Shown here: piece by piece, positions 20,933 through 31,527 of the stretch | Layout: every line of letters starts with the position of its first letter | Position numbering within the stretch: the first letter of the stretch is position 1 | Assembly (NCBI RefSeq): GCF_018777385.1 | Contig: NZ_JAFJYB010000006.1 | Location: 1 to 64,000, forward strand | From: Candidatus Symbiopectobacterium endolongispinus | GTDB lineage: Bacteria > Pseudomonadota > Gammaproteobacteria > Enterobacterales > Enterobacteriaceae | Length of the DNA stretch: 64,000 bases | Direction: 5' to 3' | Translations under genes and position numbers: made by a program | The notes under the pieces: generated by a model | The model's input: only the letters and a program-made list of their open reading frames with translations | Databases searched by the model: none | Told to the model about the DNA's origin: nothing

Positions 20933-21649
20933 ATGAAAAAAGGGCTAATGGCGCTTTCTTTACTGCTCGCGGCGACGAGTAGCGCAGTACACGCCGACGA
21001 CGCGGCGATTAAACAGACACTGACCAAACTGGGCATTGAAAAGATGGATATCCAGCCTGCGTCCGTCGCTGGCCTTAAAACGGTGCTGACGGAAAGCGGC
21101 GTACTCTACGTAACGGAAGATGGTAAACATTTGCTGCAAGGGCCGCTCTACGCCGTGGATGGCGGCACGCCGGTGAACGTGACCAACCAGATTCTGAAAG
21201 GAAAACTGGATGCCTTGCAGGATCAAATGATCGTCTACAAAGCGGCGCAGGAAAAACATGTGATTACTGTTTTCACCGATATCACCTGCGGTTACTGCCA
21301 CAAACTGCATGAGCAGATGAAAGACTATAACGATCTGGGTATTACCGTCCGTTATCTGGCTTTCCCGCGTCAGGGGCTGAATTCGCCGACGGAAAAAGAC
21401 ATGCAGTCTATCTGGTGCACCGCTAACCGTAACAAAGCGTATGACGCCGCGTCGCGCCGTGAGGCTATCTCCCCGGCAACCTGCAAGACCAATATCGGTG
21501 CGCATTATGAACTCGGTATTCAGTTCGGTGTGCAAGGTACGCCAGCGATCGTGCTGGAGGACGGCACCGTGGTTCCGGGTTATCAGGCACCGAAAGAGAT
21601 GTTAGCCATGCTGAACGCGCATCGTGATGCGGCTAAGCCGGGCGCATAA
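20933..21649 (+). CDS. dsbC: Thiol:disulphide isomerase DsbC
   Basis: Periplasmic disulphide isomerase. A signal peptide (first 21 residues, cleavage after VHA) is followed by the dimerisation domain and a thioredoxin fold with the active site CGYC (TVFTDITCGYCHKLHEQM) and cis-Pro loop (GVQGTPAIVLEDG). The second, structural Cys pair is present (IWCTANRNK and PATCKTN). The loop after NKAYDAA is a few residues shorter than in E. coli. It follows xerD by 78 bases and precedes recJ. Confidence 0.94.
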   Translation: MKKGLMALSLLLAATSSAVHADDAAIKQTLTKLGIEKMDIQPASVAGLKTVLTESGVLYVTEDGKHLLQGPLYAVDGGTPVNVTNQILKGKLDALQDQMIVYKAAQEKHVITVFTDITCGYCHKLHEQMKDYNDLGITVRYLAFPRQGLNSPTEKDMQSIWCTANRNKAYDAASRREAISPATCKTNIGAHYELGIQFGVQGTPAIVLEDGTVVPGYQAPKEMLAMLNAHRDAAKPGA

Positions 21650-21722
21650 ATTGTCGTCAGGTTGCCCCATTAAAAGCGATAACGTGTAATGCACGCCGTC
21701 ACGCAGTGGAATTGAAAATAAA

Positions 21723-23456
21723 GTGGAATTAAAAACCATACTCCGCCGGCGTCCGCTGGCGGAAGGCAGTGGGCTTCCCGCAACGCTTCCTCCGTTACTA
21801 CGCCGTCTGTACGCGCAGCGCGGCGTCACCGGGGGCCAGGAATTGGATCGCAGCCTGCGCGGCCTGATCGATTATCGCCTGCTCTATGGCATTGACGACG
21901 CGGTAGTGTTGCTGCAACAGGCGCTGGCAGAACAACGGCGCATCGTCGTCGTCGGTGATTTTGACGCCGATGGCGCGACCAGCACCGCGCTTACCGTGCT
22001 GGCACTGCGCAGCATGGGCGGTAGCCAGGTGACCTATCTGGTGCCGAACCGTTTTGAAGATGGCTATGGCCTGAGCCCGGAAGTGGTGGTGCAGGCCGAG
22101 AAGCTGGGCGCAGAGCTGATCCTGACGGTGGATAACGGTATTTCATCCCATGCCGGCGTGGATGATGCGCACCAGCGTGGTATTCAGGTGTTGGTCACTG
22201 ACCATCACCTGCCGGGGGAAACGTTGCCCGCCGCTGATGCGATAATTAACCCCAATTTGCGCGACTGTGCCTTTCCTTCTAAATCGCTGGCCGGCGTCGG
22301 CGTGGCGTTTTACCTGATGATGGCGCTGTTTGTGCGTCTGCGCGACAGCGGCTGGTTTAGCCAAAAAGGGTTGGCGGAACCAAAACTGGCGGAACTGCTC
22401 GATTTGGTGGCGCTAGGCACAGTGGCGGACGTGGTGCCACTCGATGCCAACAACCGTATTCTGGTATCGCAGGGGCTGAATCGCATTCGTGCCGGTAAAT
22501 GTCGCCCTGGCATTCGCGCCTTGTTGGAAATCGCCAACCGCGATGCCAGTCAACTGGTAGCCAGCGATCTGGGCTTTGCGATTGGGCCACGCCTGAATGC
22601 GGCAGGGCGTTTGGATGATATGTCGATTGGCGTGGCGCTGCTGCTGTGCGATGACATCGTCGAAGCGCGGATGCAGGCGAGCGATCTGGATGCGCTCAAT
22701 CTGGCGCGGCGTGAAATCGAGCAAGAGATGCAGGCGGAAGCCATGCAACTGTGCGAAAAGCTGGAACACAGCCTTGAACAACTGCCGCTGGGATTGGCGA
22801 TGTGCCATCCCGAATGGCATCAGGGCGTGGTCGGTATTTTGGCATCACGGCTTAAAGAGCGTTTTCATCGACCAGTGATTGCGTTCGCACCGGCGGGAGA
22901 AGGGGTGCTCAAGGGGTCTGGCCGTTCAATACCCGGTCTGCACTTGCGTGATGCGTTGGAACGCCTGGATACTCGCTATCCGGGGCTGATGGTTAAGTTT
23001 GGCGGTCACGCGATGGCGGCTGGACTATCGCTGGAAGAACATCAGTTTGATACCTTCCGTGAGCGCTTTGGTGAACTGGTCGGCGAGTGGCTGGATGAAT
23101 CGCATCTGGAAGGGGTTATCTGGTCGGACGGTGAACTGATACAAACCGAACTGAATCTGGTGACGGCAGAGATGCTGCGCGATGCCGGGCCGTGGGGACA
23201 AGCGTTTCCTGAACCCACGTTTGATGGGCGTTTTCGTATCTTGCAGCAGAAACTGTTGAAAGAGCGCCATCTGAAGCTGATGGTGGAGCCGGTTAACGGC
23301 GGGCCGCTGCTGGACGGTATCGCGTTTAATGTGGATACCCGTTGCTGGCCCGACAGCAGCATTTGTGAGGCGGAACTGGCCTACCGCCTTGAGGTTAACG
23401 AATTTCGCGGTAAACGCAGCGTGCAATTGTTGATACAGCATTTGTGGCCGGTGTAG
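21723..23456 (+). CDS. recJ: Single-strand-specific 5'-3' exonuclease RecJ
   Basis: A DHH-family exonuclease in RecF-pathway and mismatch repair. The 577-residue protein is the same length as E. coli RecJ and carries all DHH motifs: VVGDFDADGATSTAL, VDNGISSHAG, VTDHHLPGE, LDLVALGTVADVVPL, the DHHA1 motif FGGHAMAAGLSL and KGSGRSIPGL. The start is GTG at 21723; no stronger start is seen. It is intact, which fits the general retention of repair genes in this window. Confidence 0.95.
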   Translation: MELKTILRRRPLAEGSGLPATLPPLLRRLYAQRGVTGGQELDRSLRGLIDYRLLYGIDDAVVLLQQALAEQRRIVVVGDFDADGATSTALTVLALRSMGGSQVTYLVPNRFEDGYGLSPEVVVQAEKLGAELILTVDNGISSHAGVDDAHQRGIQVLVTDHHLPGETLPAADAIINPNLRDCAFPSKSLAGVGVAFYLMMALFVRLRDSGWFSQKGLAEPKLAELLDLVALGTVADVVPLDANNRILVSQGLNRIRAGKCRPGIRALLEIANRDASQLVASDLGFAIGPRLNAAGRLDDMSIGVALLLCDDIVEARMQASDLDALNLARREIEQEMQAEAMQLCEKLEHSLEQLPLGLAMCHPEWHQGVVGILASRLKERFHRPVIAFAPAGEGVLKGSGRSIPGLHLRDALERLDTRYPGLMVKFGGHAMAAGLSLEEHQFDTFRERFGELVGEWLDESHLEGVIWSDGELIQTELNLVTAEMLRDAGPWGQAFPEPTFDGRFRILQQKLLKERHLKLMVEPVNGGPLLDGIAFNVDTRCWPDSSICEAELAYRLEVNEFRGKRSVQLLIQHLWPV

Positions 23457-23581
23457 CGAGTCATCGCTCGTAGGGGGGGAATTGCGCCAGATGGCTGTAA
23501 ACCTGGCGTATATTCCGCTAGAATTGTTCGTTTATATCCATTTTTTCTCCGTCGTTTGACGGCTAACGTAAAACGCTAATC

Positions 23582-24680
23582 ATGTTTGAAATTAATCCGG
23601 TAAAAAACCGCATTCAGGACCTGTCTGACCGGACAGCTGTTCTGAGGGGGTATCTTTGACTATGATGCCAAGAAAGAACGCCTGGAAGAAGTAAACGCCG
23701 AGCTGGAACAGCCCGACGTCTGGAATGAACCTGAGCGTGCACAAGCGCTGGGCAAAGAGCGCTCCTCGCTGGAAGCGATCGTCGATACCATCGATCAGAT
23801 GACACAGGGACTGGAAGACGTTTCCGGCCTGCTCGAACTGGCGGTGGAAGAGGACGACGAAGAGACGTTCAACGACACCATCATTGAAGTGGACGCGCTG
23901 GAAGCCAAGCTGGCACAGCTCGAGTTCCGCCGCATGTTCTCCGGCGAATACGACAGCGCCGACTGCTACCTCGATATTCAATCCGGCTCCGGCGGCACGG
24001 AAGCGCAAGACTGGGCCAGTATGTTGCTGCGCATGTACCTGCGTTGGGCTGAGAGCAAAGGCTTTAAGACCGAAGTAATTGAAGAATCTGAAGGGGAAGT
24101 CGCGGGTCTCAAATCGGCTACCATCAAGATTATCGGTGACTACGCGTTTGGCTGGTTGCGCACCGAGACGGGCGTGCACCGTTTGGTGCGTAAGAGCCCG
24201 TTTGACTCCGGTGGTCGCCGTCATACTTCATTCAGTTCCGCGTTTGTGTATCCGGAAGTGGATGACGATATTGATATCGAAATCAACCCGGCAGATCTGC
24301 GTATTGACGTATATCGCGCCTCCGGTGCCGGTGGACAGCACGTTAACCGTACCGAATCTGCGGTGCGTATTACCCATATACCCACCAACATTGTTACCCA
24401 GTGTCAGAACGACCGTTCCCAGCACAAGAACAAAGATCAGGCGATGAAACAGCTGAAAGCGAAGCTGTACGAGTTTGAGATGCAAAAGAAAAACGCTGAG
24501 AAGCAGTTGCTGGAAGATAACAAGTCCGATATCGGTTGGGGCAGCCAGATTCGTTCCTACGTACTGGATGATTCCCGAATCAAAGACCTGCGCACCGGGG
24601 TGGAAACGCGTAATACCCAGGCTGTGCTGGATGGCGATCTGGACCGATTTATTGAAGCAAGTTTAAAAGCGGGGTTATAA
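23582..24680 (+). CDS. prfB: Peptide chain release factor 2 (programmed +1 frameshift)
   Basis: RF2 reads UGA and UAA. The gene starts at 23582 and codon 26 is an in-frame TGA (23657-23659). The classic recoding site lets the ribosome slip by +1 at CTT-TGA-C, and the second frame then runs to TAA at 24680, giving about 365 residues. The stop-reading tripeptide SPF ([16 protein letters not shown]) and the catalytic GGQ ([15 protein letters not shown]) are present. The residue before SGAGGQ is Ala, the common efficient form, unlike Thr in E. coli K-12. lysS starts 8 bases after the stop. Confidence 0.97.
23645..23660 (+). promoter_or_regulatory. prfB autoregulatory frameshift site
   Basis: An internal Shine-Dalgarno-like AGGGGG sits 3 bases before the slippery CTT followed by TGA and C, matching the conserved bacterial prfB element. 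Low RF2 slows reading of the UGA and raises frameshifting, so RF2 controls its own synthesis. Confidence 0.96.
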
Positions 24681-24688
24681 CAAGTCAC

Positions 24689-26206
24689 ATGGCTGAGTCA
24701 CAATCACAGGGTGCCGATCAGGCGCTAGATCTGAACAACGAATTGAAAGCGCGCCGCGAAAAGCTCTCGGCGCTGCGTGAACACGGTATCGCTTTTCCTA
24801 ATGATTTCCGCCGTGATTCCACCTCTGATGCGCTGCACGCGGCTTACGACGATAAAGAAAACGAAGAACTGGAAGCACTAGGCATTGAAGTGGTTGTGGC
24901 GGGTCGTATGATGACGCGCCGCATAATGGGTAAAGCCTCGTTCGTGACGTTACAGGATGTGGGTGGCAGCATTCAGCTGTACGTGGCGCGTGACGATCTG
25001 GCGGAAGGCATCTACAACGAACAGTTCAAAAAATGGGATCTGGGCGATATTCTGGGCGCGCGCGGCAAGGTGTTCAAAACCAAGACCGGTGAGCTTTCCA
25101 TCCATTGTACTGAACTGCGTTTGCTGACCAAGGCGCTGCGCCAGCTGCCGGACAAATTCCACGGTCTGGCGGATCAGGAAACCCGTTATCGCCAACGCTA
25201 TCTGGATCTGATCGCCAACGACGAATCGCGCAATACGTTCCGCGTGCGTTCGCAGATCATGTCTGGTATCCGCCGTTTCATGGTGGAGCGCGGGTTTATG
25301 GAAGTTGAAACCCCGATGATGCAGGTGATCCCCGGCGGTGCTTCCGCGCGTCCTTTTGTGACTCACCATAATGCGCTGGATATTGACATGTATCTGCGTA
25401 TTGCGCCGGAACTGTACCTGAAGCGTCTGGTGGTTGGTGGTTTTGAACGCGTGTTCGAAATCAACCGTAACTTCCGTAACGAAGGGGTTTCGCCGCGTCA
25501 CAACCCGGAATTTACCATGATGGAGCTTTATATGGCCTATGCCGATTATAAAGATCTCATCGAGTTGACCGAGAGCCTGTTCCGTACCCTGACGCAAGAC
25601 GTGCTGGGCAGCACCACAGTGCCTTACGGCGATCAAACGTTTGATTTTGGTAAACCGTTTGAGAAGCTGACCATGCGCGAGGCTATCTGCAAATATCGTC
25701 CGGAAACCAACGTGGCGGATCTGGACGATTTCGATAAAGCGTCTGCCATTGCAACGTCTCTGGGGATCAAGATCGAAAAAGGCTGGGGTCTGGGCCGTAT
25801 CGTGACCGAGATCTTCGAAGAAACCGCAGAAGCGAATCTGATCCAACCGACCTTTATCACCGAATATCCAGCGGAAGTTTCACCGTTGGCGCGTCGTAAT
25901 GATGAAAACCCGGAAATCACTGATCGTTTCGAGTTCTTCATCGGTGGACGTGAAATTGGTAACGGCTTCTCCGAGTTGAACGACGCAGAAGATCAGGCAG
26001 AGCGCTTTGCCGATCAGGTACGCGCAAAGGATGCGGGCGACGACGAAGCTATGTTCTACGACGAAGACTACGTCACCGCGTTGGAACACGGTCTGCCGCC
26101 AACGGCGGGCCTGGGCATTGGCATCGACCGTATGGTGATGCTGTTTACCAACAGCCACACCATTCGTGACGTGATTCTGTTCCCGGCGATGCGTCCGCAG
26201 AAGTAA
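24689..26206 (+). CDS. lysS: Lysyl-tRNA synthetase (class II)
   Basis: Charges tRNA-Lys. The 505-residue protein has the N-terminal OB-fold anticodon-binding domain ([20 protein letters not shown]) and the class II core: motif 1 ([16 protein letters not shown]), motif 2 ([20 protein letters not shown]) and motif 3 ([15 protein letters not shown]). It is complete. It forms an operon with prfB, the usual enterobacterial arrangement, and is followed by a strong terminator. Confidence 0.97.
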   Translation: MAESQSQGADQALDLNNELKARREKLSALREHGIAFPNDFRRDSTSDALHAAYDDKENEELEALGIEVVVAGRMMTRRIMGKASFVTLQDVGGSIQLYVARDDLAEGIYNEQFKKWDLGDILGARGKVFKTKTGELSIHCTELRLLTKALRQLPDKFHGLADQETRYRQRYLDLIANDESRNTFRVRSQIMSGIRRFMVERGFMEVETPMMQVIPGGASARPFVTHHNALDIDMYLRIAPELYLKRLVVGGFERVFEINRNFRNEGVSPRHNPEFTMMELYMAYADYKDLIELTESLFRTLTQDVLGSTTVPYGDQTFDFGKPFEKLTMREAICKYRPETNVADLDDFDKASAIATSLGIKIEKGWGLGRIVTEIFEETAEANLIQPTFITEYPAEVSPLARRNDENPEITDRFEFFIGGREIGNGFSELNDAEDQAERFADQVRAKDAGDDEAMFYDEDYVTALEHGLPPTAGLGIGIDRMVMLFTNSHTIRDVILFPAMRPQK

Positions 26207-26233
26207 ACGTCTTCGAACGACTGACGCATAATG

Positions 26234-26261
26234 AACCCCATGCTTGCATGGGGTTTTTTTT
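26234..26261 (+). terminator. Rho-independent terminator of prfB-lysS
   Basis: Stem AACCCCATGC / GCATGGGGTT with a TT loop centre, followed by a run of eight T. It lies about 28 bases after the lysS stop. Confidence 0.93.
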
Positions 26262-26347
26262 ATCCGTTGTCATCCCACGAGCCATGCTGGTAAATCCACA
26301 GAGAAAAATGCTACCGTCACTCTTCTGTTTCGGGTGGAAGTGGCTCC

Positions 26348-27111
26348 ATGATCACCTATCGTGATGGCTGGTTTGAACTGGCGTTGTTAGAAAATACCGG
26401 CGGATTTCCCCGCCATACCCATGATGAATATGTGATTAGCGCCAATCTTAACGGCGTGGAGTCTGGCTGGATGGCAACACTTTTGATGTCGATCCCCAGA
26501 TAGTGACCGCCTACAATCCGCATCAGCTACAAAGCGGTGATAACAGCGATGGTCGCTGGCAATGTGCTTCGCTCTACGTACAACCCGGCGCCTTTGAGCA
26601 TTTCTTTGGTCGTGTCTTTCGGTTTGCACAAGGCGTGCAACAGGCTCCCGTTCTGGCACAACAGTTGAAACTATTGGCAAACCCCAGCGATGAGCAGAGC
26701 GATGGCACGATGTATCAGGAGCGGCTGGTGCTGCTATTGGCAGCATTGATGGACAACGATATGGGCAGCCCTGCGCCGTTGAAGATGGTCAGCGAGGGCA
26801 GCAGGGTAAAACGCATCAAGGCGCGTTTGCTCGATTGCCTGGCAGAACCGCCCAATCTGGATACGTTGGCGCGCGATGAACACATCACCGTGGCGCATCT
26901 GGTGCGTAGCTTTCATAAGGAAGCCGTTATGCCGCCGCTGGCCTGGCTGATGCAGCGCCGTATTGGCAAAGCGCGTGAGCTGCTGCGTCAGGGCATGAGC
27001 ATCAGTGAGGTTGCCCTTAGTCTGGGTTTTGCCGATCAGGCACACTTCACCAAAACCTTCAACCGCTTTAACGCCATGACGCCGGGGCGTTTTCAGCGTA
27101 TCAATTTCTGA
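26348..27111 (+). pseudogene. AraC-family transcriptional regulator, frameshifted
   Basis: An N-terminal cupin-like sensing part begins at 26348 (GWFELALLENTGGFPRHTHDE) and is open to about 26460. The continuation (WLDGNTFDVDPQIVTAYNPH) is in another frame and runs to the end. The C-terminal double helix-turn-helix is well preserved (DTLARDEHITVAHLVRSFHK, ISEVALSLGFADQAHFTKTF). A stand-alone product from the ATG at 26503 would lack most of the sensor. It lies 67 bases upstream of a LysE-type exporter in the same direction, its probable target. Confidence 0.8.
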
Positions 27112-27178
27112 CAATACGTCCTGTCATCGACCCCGTAAACTTGCGTTCATTATTGATGTCTGCGGAGCTGTGGCGGTT

Positions 27179-27862
27179 ATGTTGTTAGTGGTGCTTAATG
27201 GTATTTTGCTTTCCCTCTCGCTGTGCCTGGATTTGGGGATGGTGAATACGGCGATCATTAACCGAGGGATGCGTGATGGGCCGCGCGCCGCGTTTATGAT
27301 TGGCTTTGGTTCCTGTTTTGGCGATCTGGTTTACTCGGCACTTTCTGCGTTTGGTTTAGCGGTTATCTTTACTACGCTGCCGGTACGCTGGGCGCTGTGG
27401 ATTGGCGGCGGTGCCATTCTGCTATGGATGACCTGGAACATGGCGAGCATGGCCTGGCGTGATTATCAGACGCAACGATTAGCGCCTGTGGACGCGGATG
27501 TGATTGATCTTCCAGCAGTAACAAAACGGTTTCGCGGCTACGATTTTCTGAGCGGCATGGGGATGGCGCTGGCATCACCGACCGCGCTGCTGTGGTTTGC
27601 AGCGATTGGCGGCTCGATTATCGCGCAGTCAACGGACGGCTCAACGCTGATGGTGAGCGTATTTCTCAGCGGTTTCTTTATCGGTGGATTACTGTGGGCG
27701 CTGTTCCTGGCAGGTATGATTAAGTTTGGCTGACAGGCGCTACAAGGGCGGCTGACCTTTTACTGCTATGTCATCTCGGCACTGCTGTTTGCCTATTTTT
27801 CTGTGCAAGTCATCTATCACGGTTACCAAACGCTGCTGATCCCGCTGACTCTGGCTGACTGA
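27179..27862 (+). pseudogene. LysE-family amino-acid exporter with in-frame stop
   Basis: A membrane exporter of the LysE/RhtB family with the expected start (LLVVLNGILLSLSLCLDLGM) and about five to six helices. TGA at 27731-27733 replaces a probable Arg codon (CGA) between GMIKFG and QALQGRLTFY, and the frame then continues to a natural-looking end at 27862 (last helix VISALLFAYFSVQVIYHG). Loss of the last helix should inactivate it. This is a point nonsense change, not a length change. Confidence 0.8.
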
Positions 27863-27898
27863 TTGCTCAATACGCCACCACTTTCGCCGGGTTTTTGC

Positions 27899-27926
27899 TT
27901 GCCAGGCAAGCGGATAGCGCTATAAT
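27899..27926 (+). promoter_or_regulatory. Promoter of tRNA-Gly
   Basis: TTGCCA (27899-27904), a 16-base spacer and TATAAT (27921-27926), followed by a GC-rich discriminator (GCCCAACGC). Confidence 0.65.
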
Positions 27927-27944
27927 GCCCAACGCACACCTGAT

Positions 27945-28018
27945 GCGAGTGTAGTTCAATGGTAGAACGAGAGCTTCCCAAGCTCTATACGAGGGTTCGA
28001 TTCCTTTCACTCGCTCCA
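27945..28018 (+). tRNA. tRNA-Gly (anticodon CCC)
   Basis: A 74-nt tRNA of the glyU type: GTAGTTCAATGGTAGAACGA D-arm, anticodon CCC at 27977-27979 (CTTCCCAAG), a GGTTCGATTCC T-arm and an encoded CCA. The acceptor stem GCGAGTG pairs with CACTCGC. Confidence 0.96.
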
Positions 28019-28499
28019 AACACACTTCTCGCAATGCCTAGCAGAGTCAACTAAACCCAGATACCACAATCCTTTCACCAAATTCTGATTATCTCGCCGT
28101 CTGCTTCCTTCTATCCAAATCTATGTGTTGATATGTGTAGTACCCTTGCTTTAGCCAATTGCCGCAGGCTGATGTACATACTTTCCCGTATTTCCCCGAT
28201 AACGTCTCCGGGAGGAACTTGAGATTGTTTCATTTAACCTGCTGATTTTATGTGTAAATGAGAGGAGGGCTGTTTTTTGCTCTTCAAGGTAAATATCTTT
28301 TATAAATTCTGTGTGGTGATATTTTTATTTACTTATATATAGATAAAATACTATTCACAAATAGCGATAAATCTCATTATCATTACCTGCATTTTTGCAA
28401 AAAAGCAGCATTTAAAACCAAAAACGTTATATATTTAAGTAAATAACGACGTTTCACGATCACATTTCTACCCTTTCGTGGGTAATAGGCCTTACCCGC
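28019..28499. other. Intergenic region between tRNA-Gly and the dms operon
   Basis: About 480 bases, increasingly AT-rich toward dmsA. I searched for an integrase remnant or repeated tRNA end that would mark an attachment site and saw none. The last part holds the dms control region. Confidence 0.35.
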
Positions 28500-28541
28500 T
28501 TGATCGATATCAATCCCAAATTATTAGCAAGCCTTTATGGT
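28500..28541 (+). promoter_or_regulatory. FNR-dependent promoter of dmsABC
   Basis: A perfect FNR site TTGATCGATATCAA (28500-28513) has its centre 34 bases before a -10-like TATGGT (28536-28541). With a start near 28548 the site would be centred at about -41.5, the class II activating position. This predicts induction without oxygen, as for E. coli dmsABC. Confidence 0.8.
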
Positions 28542-28571
28542 TAGCAGGGTAAGCAAAGTGGGATAATAATC

Positions 28572-30887
28572 ATGAAGAAAATTATTGAAGACCTTTTACA
28601 CCAGGAAATATCTCGTCGGGACGCGGTGATCGATGCCGCGAAAATCGGCTCGGCGGTGGCGATTACCAGTGCCATCACCTTGCCGTTTTCTGCCAATGCC
28701 CAGCCGGCGGTGGTCCCAACCGGCGTGGTGAACGACAATGAAACCGTTCGTCACAGCGCGTGTTTGGTTAACTGTGGCAGTCGCTGTCCGTTGAAGGTGA
28801 TTGTGAAGGACGATCGCATCGTGCGTATCGAGCCGGAAGATGCCAAAGATGACAGCGTGTTCGGTGAACACCAGATCCGCCCTTGTTTGCGCGGGCGTTC
28901 TAACCGCTGGCGCGTTTACAGCCCGGATCGTATCAAATACCCGATGAAGCGTGTAGGTAAACGCGGTGAAGGCAAATTCAAACGCATCAGTTGGGAAGAG
29001 GCGACCGCGTTTGTCGCCTCGGAAATGAAGCGCATTGCTGAGAAATATGGCAATGAGGCGATCTACTACAACTACCAATCCGGTGCCTATTACCACAATC
29101 AGGGAACGCACGCGTGGAAACGCCTGCTGAACCTGACAGGCGGCTACCTGAACTATCACAACACCTACTCTACCGCGCAAATCGCGACTGCCACGCCGTA
29201 TACGCACGGCACCCATGTTGGCAGCCACTTTACGCAAATTGCCCATTCCGATCTGGTGGTGTTTTTTGGCCTCAACCTGTCGGAAACCCGTATGTCCGGC
29301 GGCGGACAGGTGGAGGAACTGCGTCGTGCGTTAGAAAAATCTCAGGCTCGCGTGGTGATCATCGATCCGCGTTACACCGATTCCGTTATCAACCAGCATG
29401 CAGAGTGGTTAGCGATTCGCTCAACCACCGATGCGGCATTGGTCGCGGGGTTGGCTCACACCCTGATTAGCGAAAACCTGATCGATGAAGCGTTGGTCAA
29501 CCGTTATAGCGTCGGGTTTGATGCCAGCACGTTGCCCGCGTCTGCGGCACCGAATGCCAGCTACAAGGATTATATTCTGGGAACCGGGCCAGATGGCATT
29601 GCCAAAACGCCTGAATGGGCGGCGAACGTCACTGGCATTCCAGCGGTGCGCATTCGTCAATTAGCGCGGGAAATCGCGGGTGCGCGCGCCTGCTATATCG
29701 GCCAGGGCTGGGGGCCGCATCGCCACGCCAACGGTGAGCAAACTGTGCGCACTATCCAGACGTTGCCAGCGCTTACTGGTCACTTTGGGTTGCAGGGCAC
29801 CAACAACGGTAACTGGCCTTATGGCACACCTTACGGTGTTCCAACCTTGCCGGTGGGCAGCAACCCGATCAAAACTTCGATCCCTTGCTATCTTTGGACG
29901 GATGCCATCCTTAATCCCGAAAAAATGACGGCCACGACCATGGGCGTGAAAGGCGCGGATAAGCTGCGCGTCGGCATTAAAATGGTGGTCAATCAGGCAG
30001 GGCAGGCGCTGTTGAACCAGCACGGTGATATCAACCGCACGCGTAAAATTCTGGCGGATGACACCCTGTGTGAAACCATCGTAGTGATTGATAACCACAT
30101 CACACCTAGCGCCAAATTTGCTGATATCTTGCTGCCGGAAACCAGCTATCTGGAAGCGGAAGATCTGGTTGATAGCTCGTATTCAAAGGGCTCGCACAAC
30201 TACATGATTGCTATCCAGAAAACCATCACGCCGATGTGGGAAGTGCGTAGTACCTACGACATCTGTGCCCGATATTGCTGGTCATCTCGGACTGAAAGAG
30301 CAATTTACCGAAGGCCGCACGCAGGCGCAGTGGGGTCGAAAAACATTACCAACAGGTGAAAGAGAAACGCACTTACTTGCCGGAATGGTCGGTTGCGAAA
30401 GAGAAGGGCGTTATCGATCAACAGATCGCGACGGAAAAACAGAGCATTGCCTTCCTGGATTTCCGGACAGACCCGCAGGCCAATCCGCTGAAAACAACGT
30501 CAGGCAAGATTGAGAACTATTCCGAAGCGCTAGCCAAACTGGCTCAAACCTGGACGTTACCGGAAGGTGATCGTATCCCTGCAATTCCTGCATGAAGCCG
30601 TGCCGGATGAAGTCTGGATCAACCCGATCGATACGGTGGAGCGCCGACTGAAATCTGGCGATCGTGTGCGTGTATTCAACGATCGAGGCGTGGTAGAAAT
30701 CCCATGCAAAGTCATACAGCGCATTCTCCCTGGCGTTGCCGCTATGCCGCAGGGGGCCTGGACGCGCCTTGATAGCGCGGGCGTCGATGTTGGCGGGTGC
30801 ATTAACACCCTGACCTCCCAGGATCCTTCGCCGCTGGCGAAAGGTAATCCGCAACACACCAACCTGGTTGAGATTCAGCGCGCTTAA
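28572..30887 (+). pseudogene. dmsA: DMSO reductase catalytic subunit DmsA, three lesions
   Basis: Molybdopterin (bis-MGD) reductase exported by the Tat system. The twin-arginine signal (EISRRDAVIDAAK) and the 4Fe-4S ligands (SACLVNCGSRCPLK) are intact, and homology is good for about 560 residues. An extra C near 30268 shifts the frame at YDICA, and an extra G near 30332 shifts it again. After DRIPAIP about 40 residues of the family are missing and the tail (EVWINPIDTVERR to NLVEIQRA) is in a third frame. The C-terminal molybdopterin-binding domain is therefore lost. It is the first gene of dmsABC. Confidence 0.92.
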
Positions 30888-30900
30888 GGGGAAATGACTG

Positions 30901-31527
30901 ATGACACAATATGGCTTTTACGTTGACTCCTCGCGCTGTTCGGGCTGCAAAACCTGTCAGGTCAGTTGCAAGGATAATAAAGATTTGGATCTTGGCCCGA
31001 AGCTGCGCCGTGTCTATGAGTACGGTGGTGGCAATTGGGTAAAAGAGGGCGAGTCCTGGCAAAACGACACCTACAGCTACTACCTGTCGATTGCCTGTAA
31101 CCACTGTGACGATCCAACCTGTTTGGCCGGTTGTCCAACCGGTGCCATGCACAAGCGCAAAGAGGATGGGCTAGTGCTGGTGGATGAGAACGTGTGCGTT
31201 GGCTGCCGTTACTGTGAGATGCGTTGCCCCTATGGTGCGCCGCAGTTTGATGCGCACGCCAAGGTAATGCGCAAATGTGACGGCTGCCTGGATCGGTTGC
31301 AGAAAAATCTGCGTCCGATCTGTGTCGATTCCTGTCCGCAGCGCGCGCTGGATTTTGGGCCCATTGATGAACTGCGTGCCAAATACGGCAGCGAAAACGA
31401 GATCGCACCGTTACCCTCTGCGTCGCTGACGCTCCCGAATCTGATCGTCAAACTGCACCCGAAAGCGCGGCCGAGCGGCGATAAAGATGGTGCTATTCAA
31501 AACTTGCAGGGGGTGCGCCATGCATGA
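30901..31527 (+). CDS. dmsB: DMSO reductase electron-transfer subunit DmsB
   Basis: A ferredoxin-like subunit carrying four 4Fe-4S clusters between the membrane anchor and DmsA. The 208 residues show four Cys groups: CSGCKTCQVSC, CNHCDDPTCLAGC, CVGCRYCEMRC and CDGCLDRL followed by CVDSCPQRAL. It is intact, and starts 13 bases after the dmsA tail. Its stop overlaps the dmsC start (ATGCATGA). Confidence 0.93.
   Translation: MTQYGFYVDSSRCSGCKTCQVSCKDNKDLDLGPKLRRVYEYGGGNWVKEGESWQNDTYSYYLSIACNHCDDPTCLAGCPTGAMHKRKEDGLVLVDENVCVGCRYCEMRCPYGAPQFDAHAKVMRKCDGCLDRLQKNLRPICVDSCPQRALDFGPIDELRAKYGSENEIAPLPSASLTLPNLIVKLHPKARPSGDKDGAIQNLQGVRHA

Noticed and set aside
23582..23660. prfB frameshift as a lesion
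   Set aside because: It is the conserved programmed +1 frameshift of RF2, not a mutation.
24950..25846. A 298-codon minus-strand open stretch
   Set aside because: It is antisense to lysS, with low-complexity composition caused by lysS codon use.
28019..28250. Possible prophage or integrase remnant next to tRNA-Gly
   Set aside because: Translating both strands gives only short pieces without integrase motifs, and no duplicated tRNA 3' end is seen in the window.
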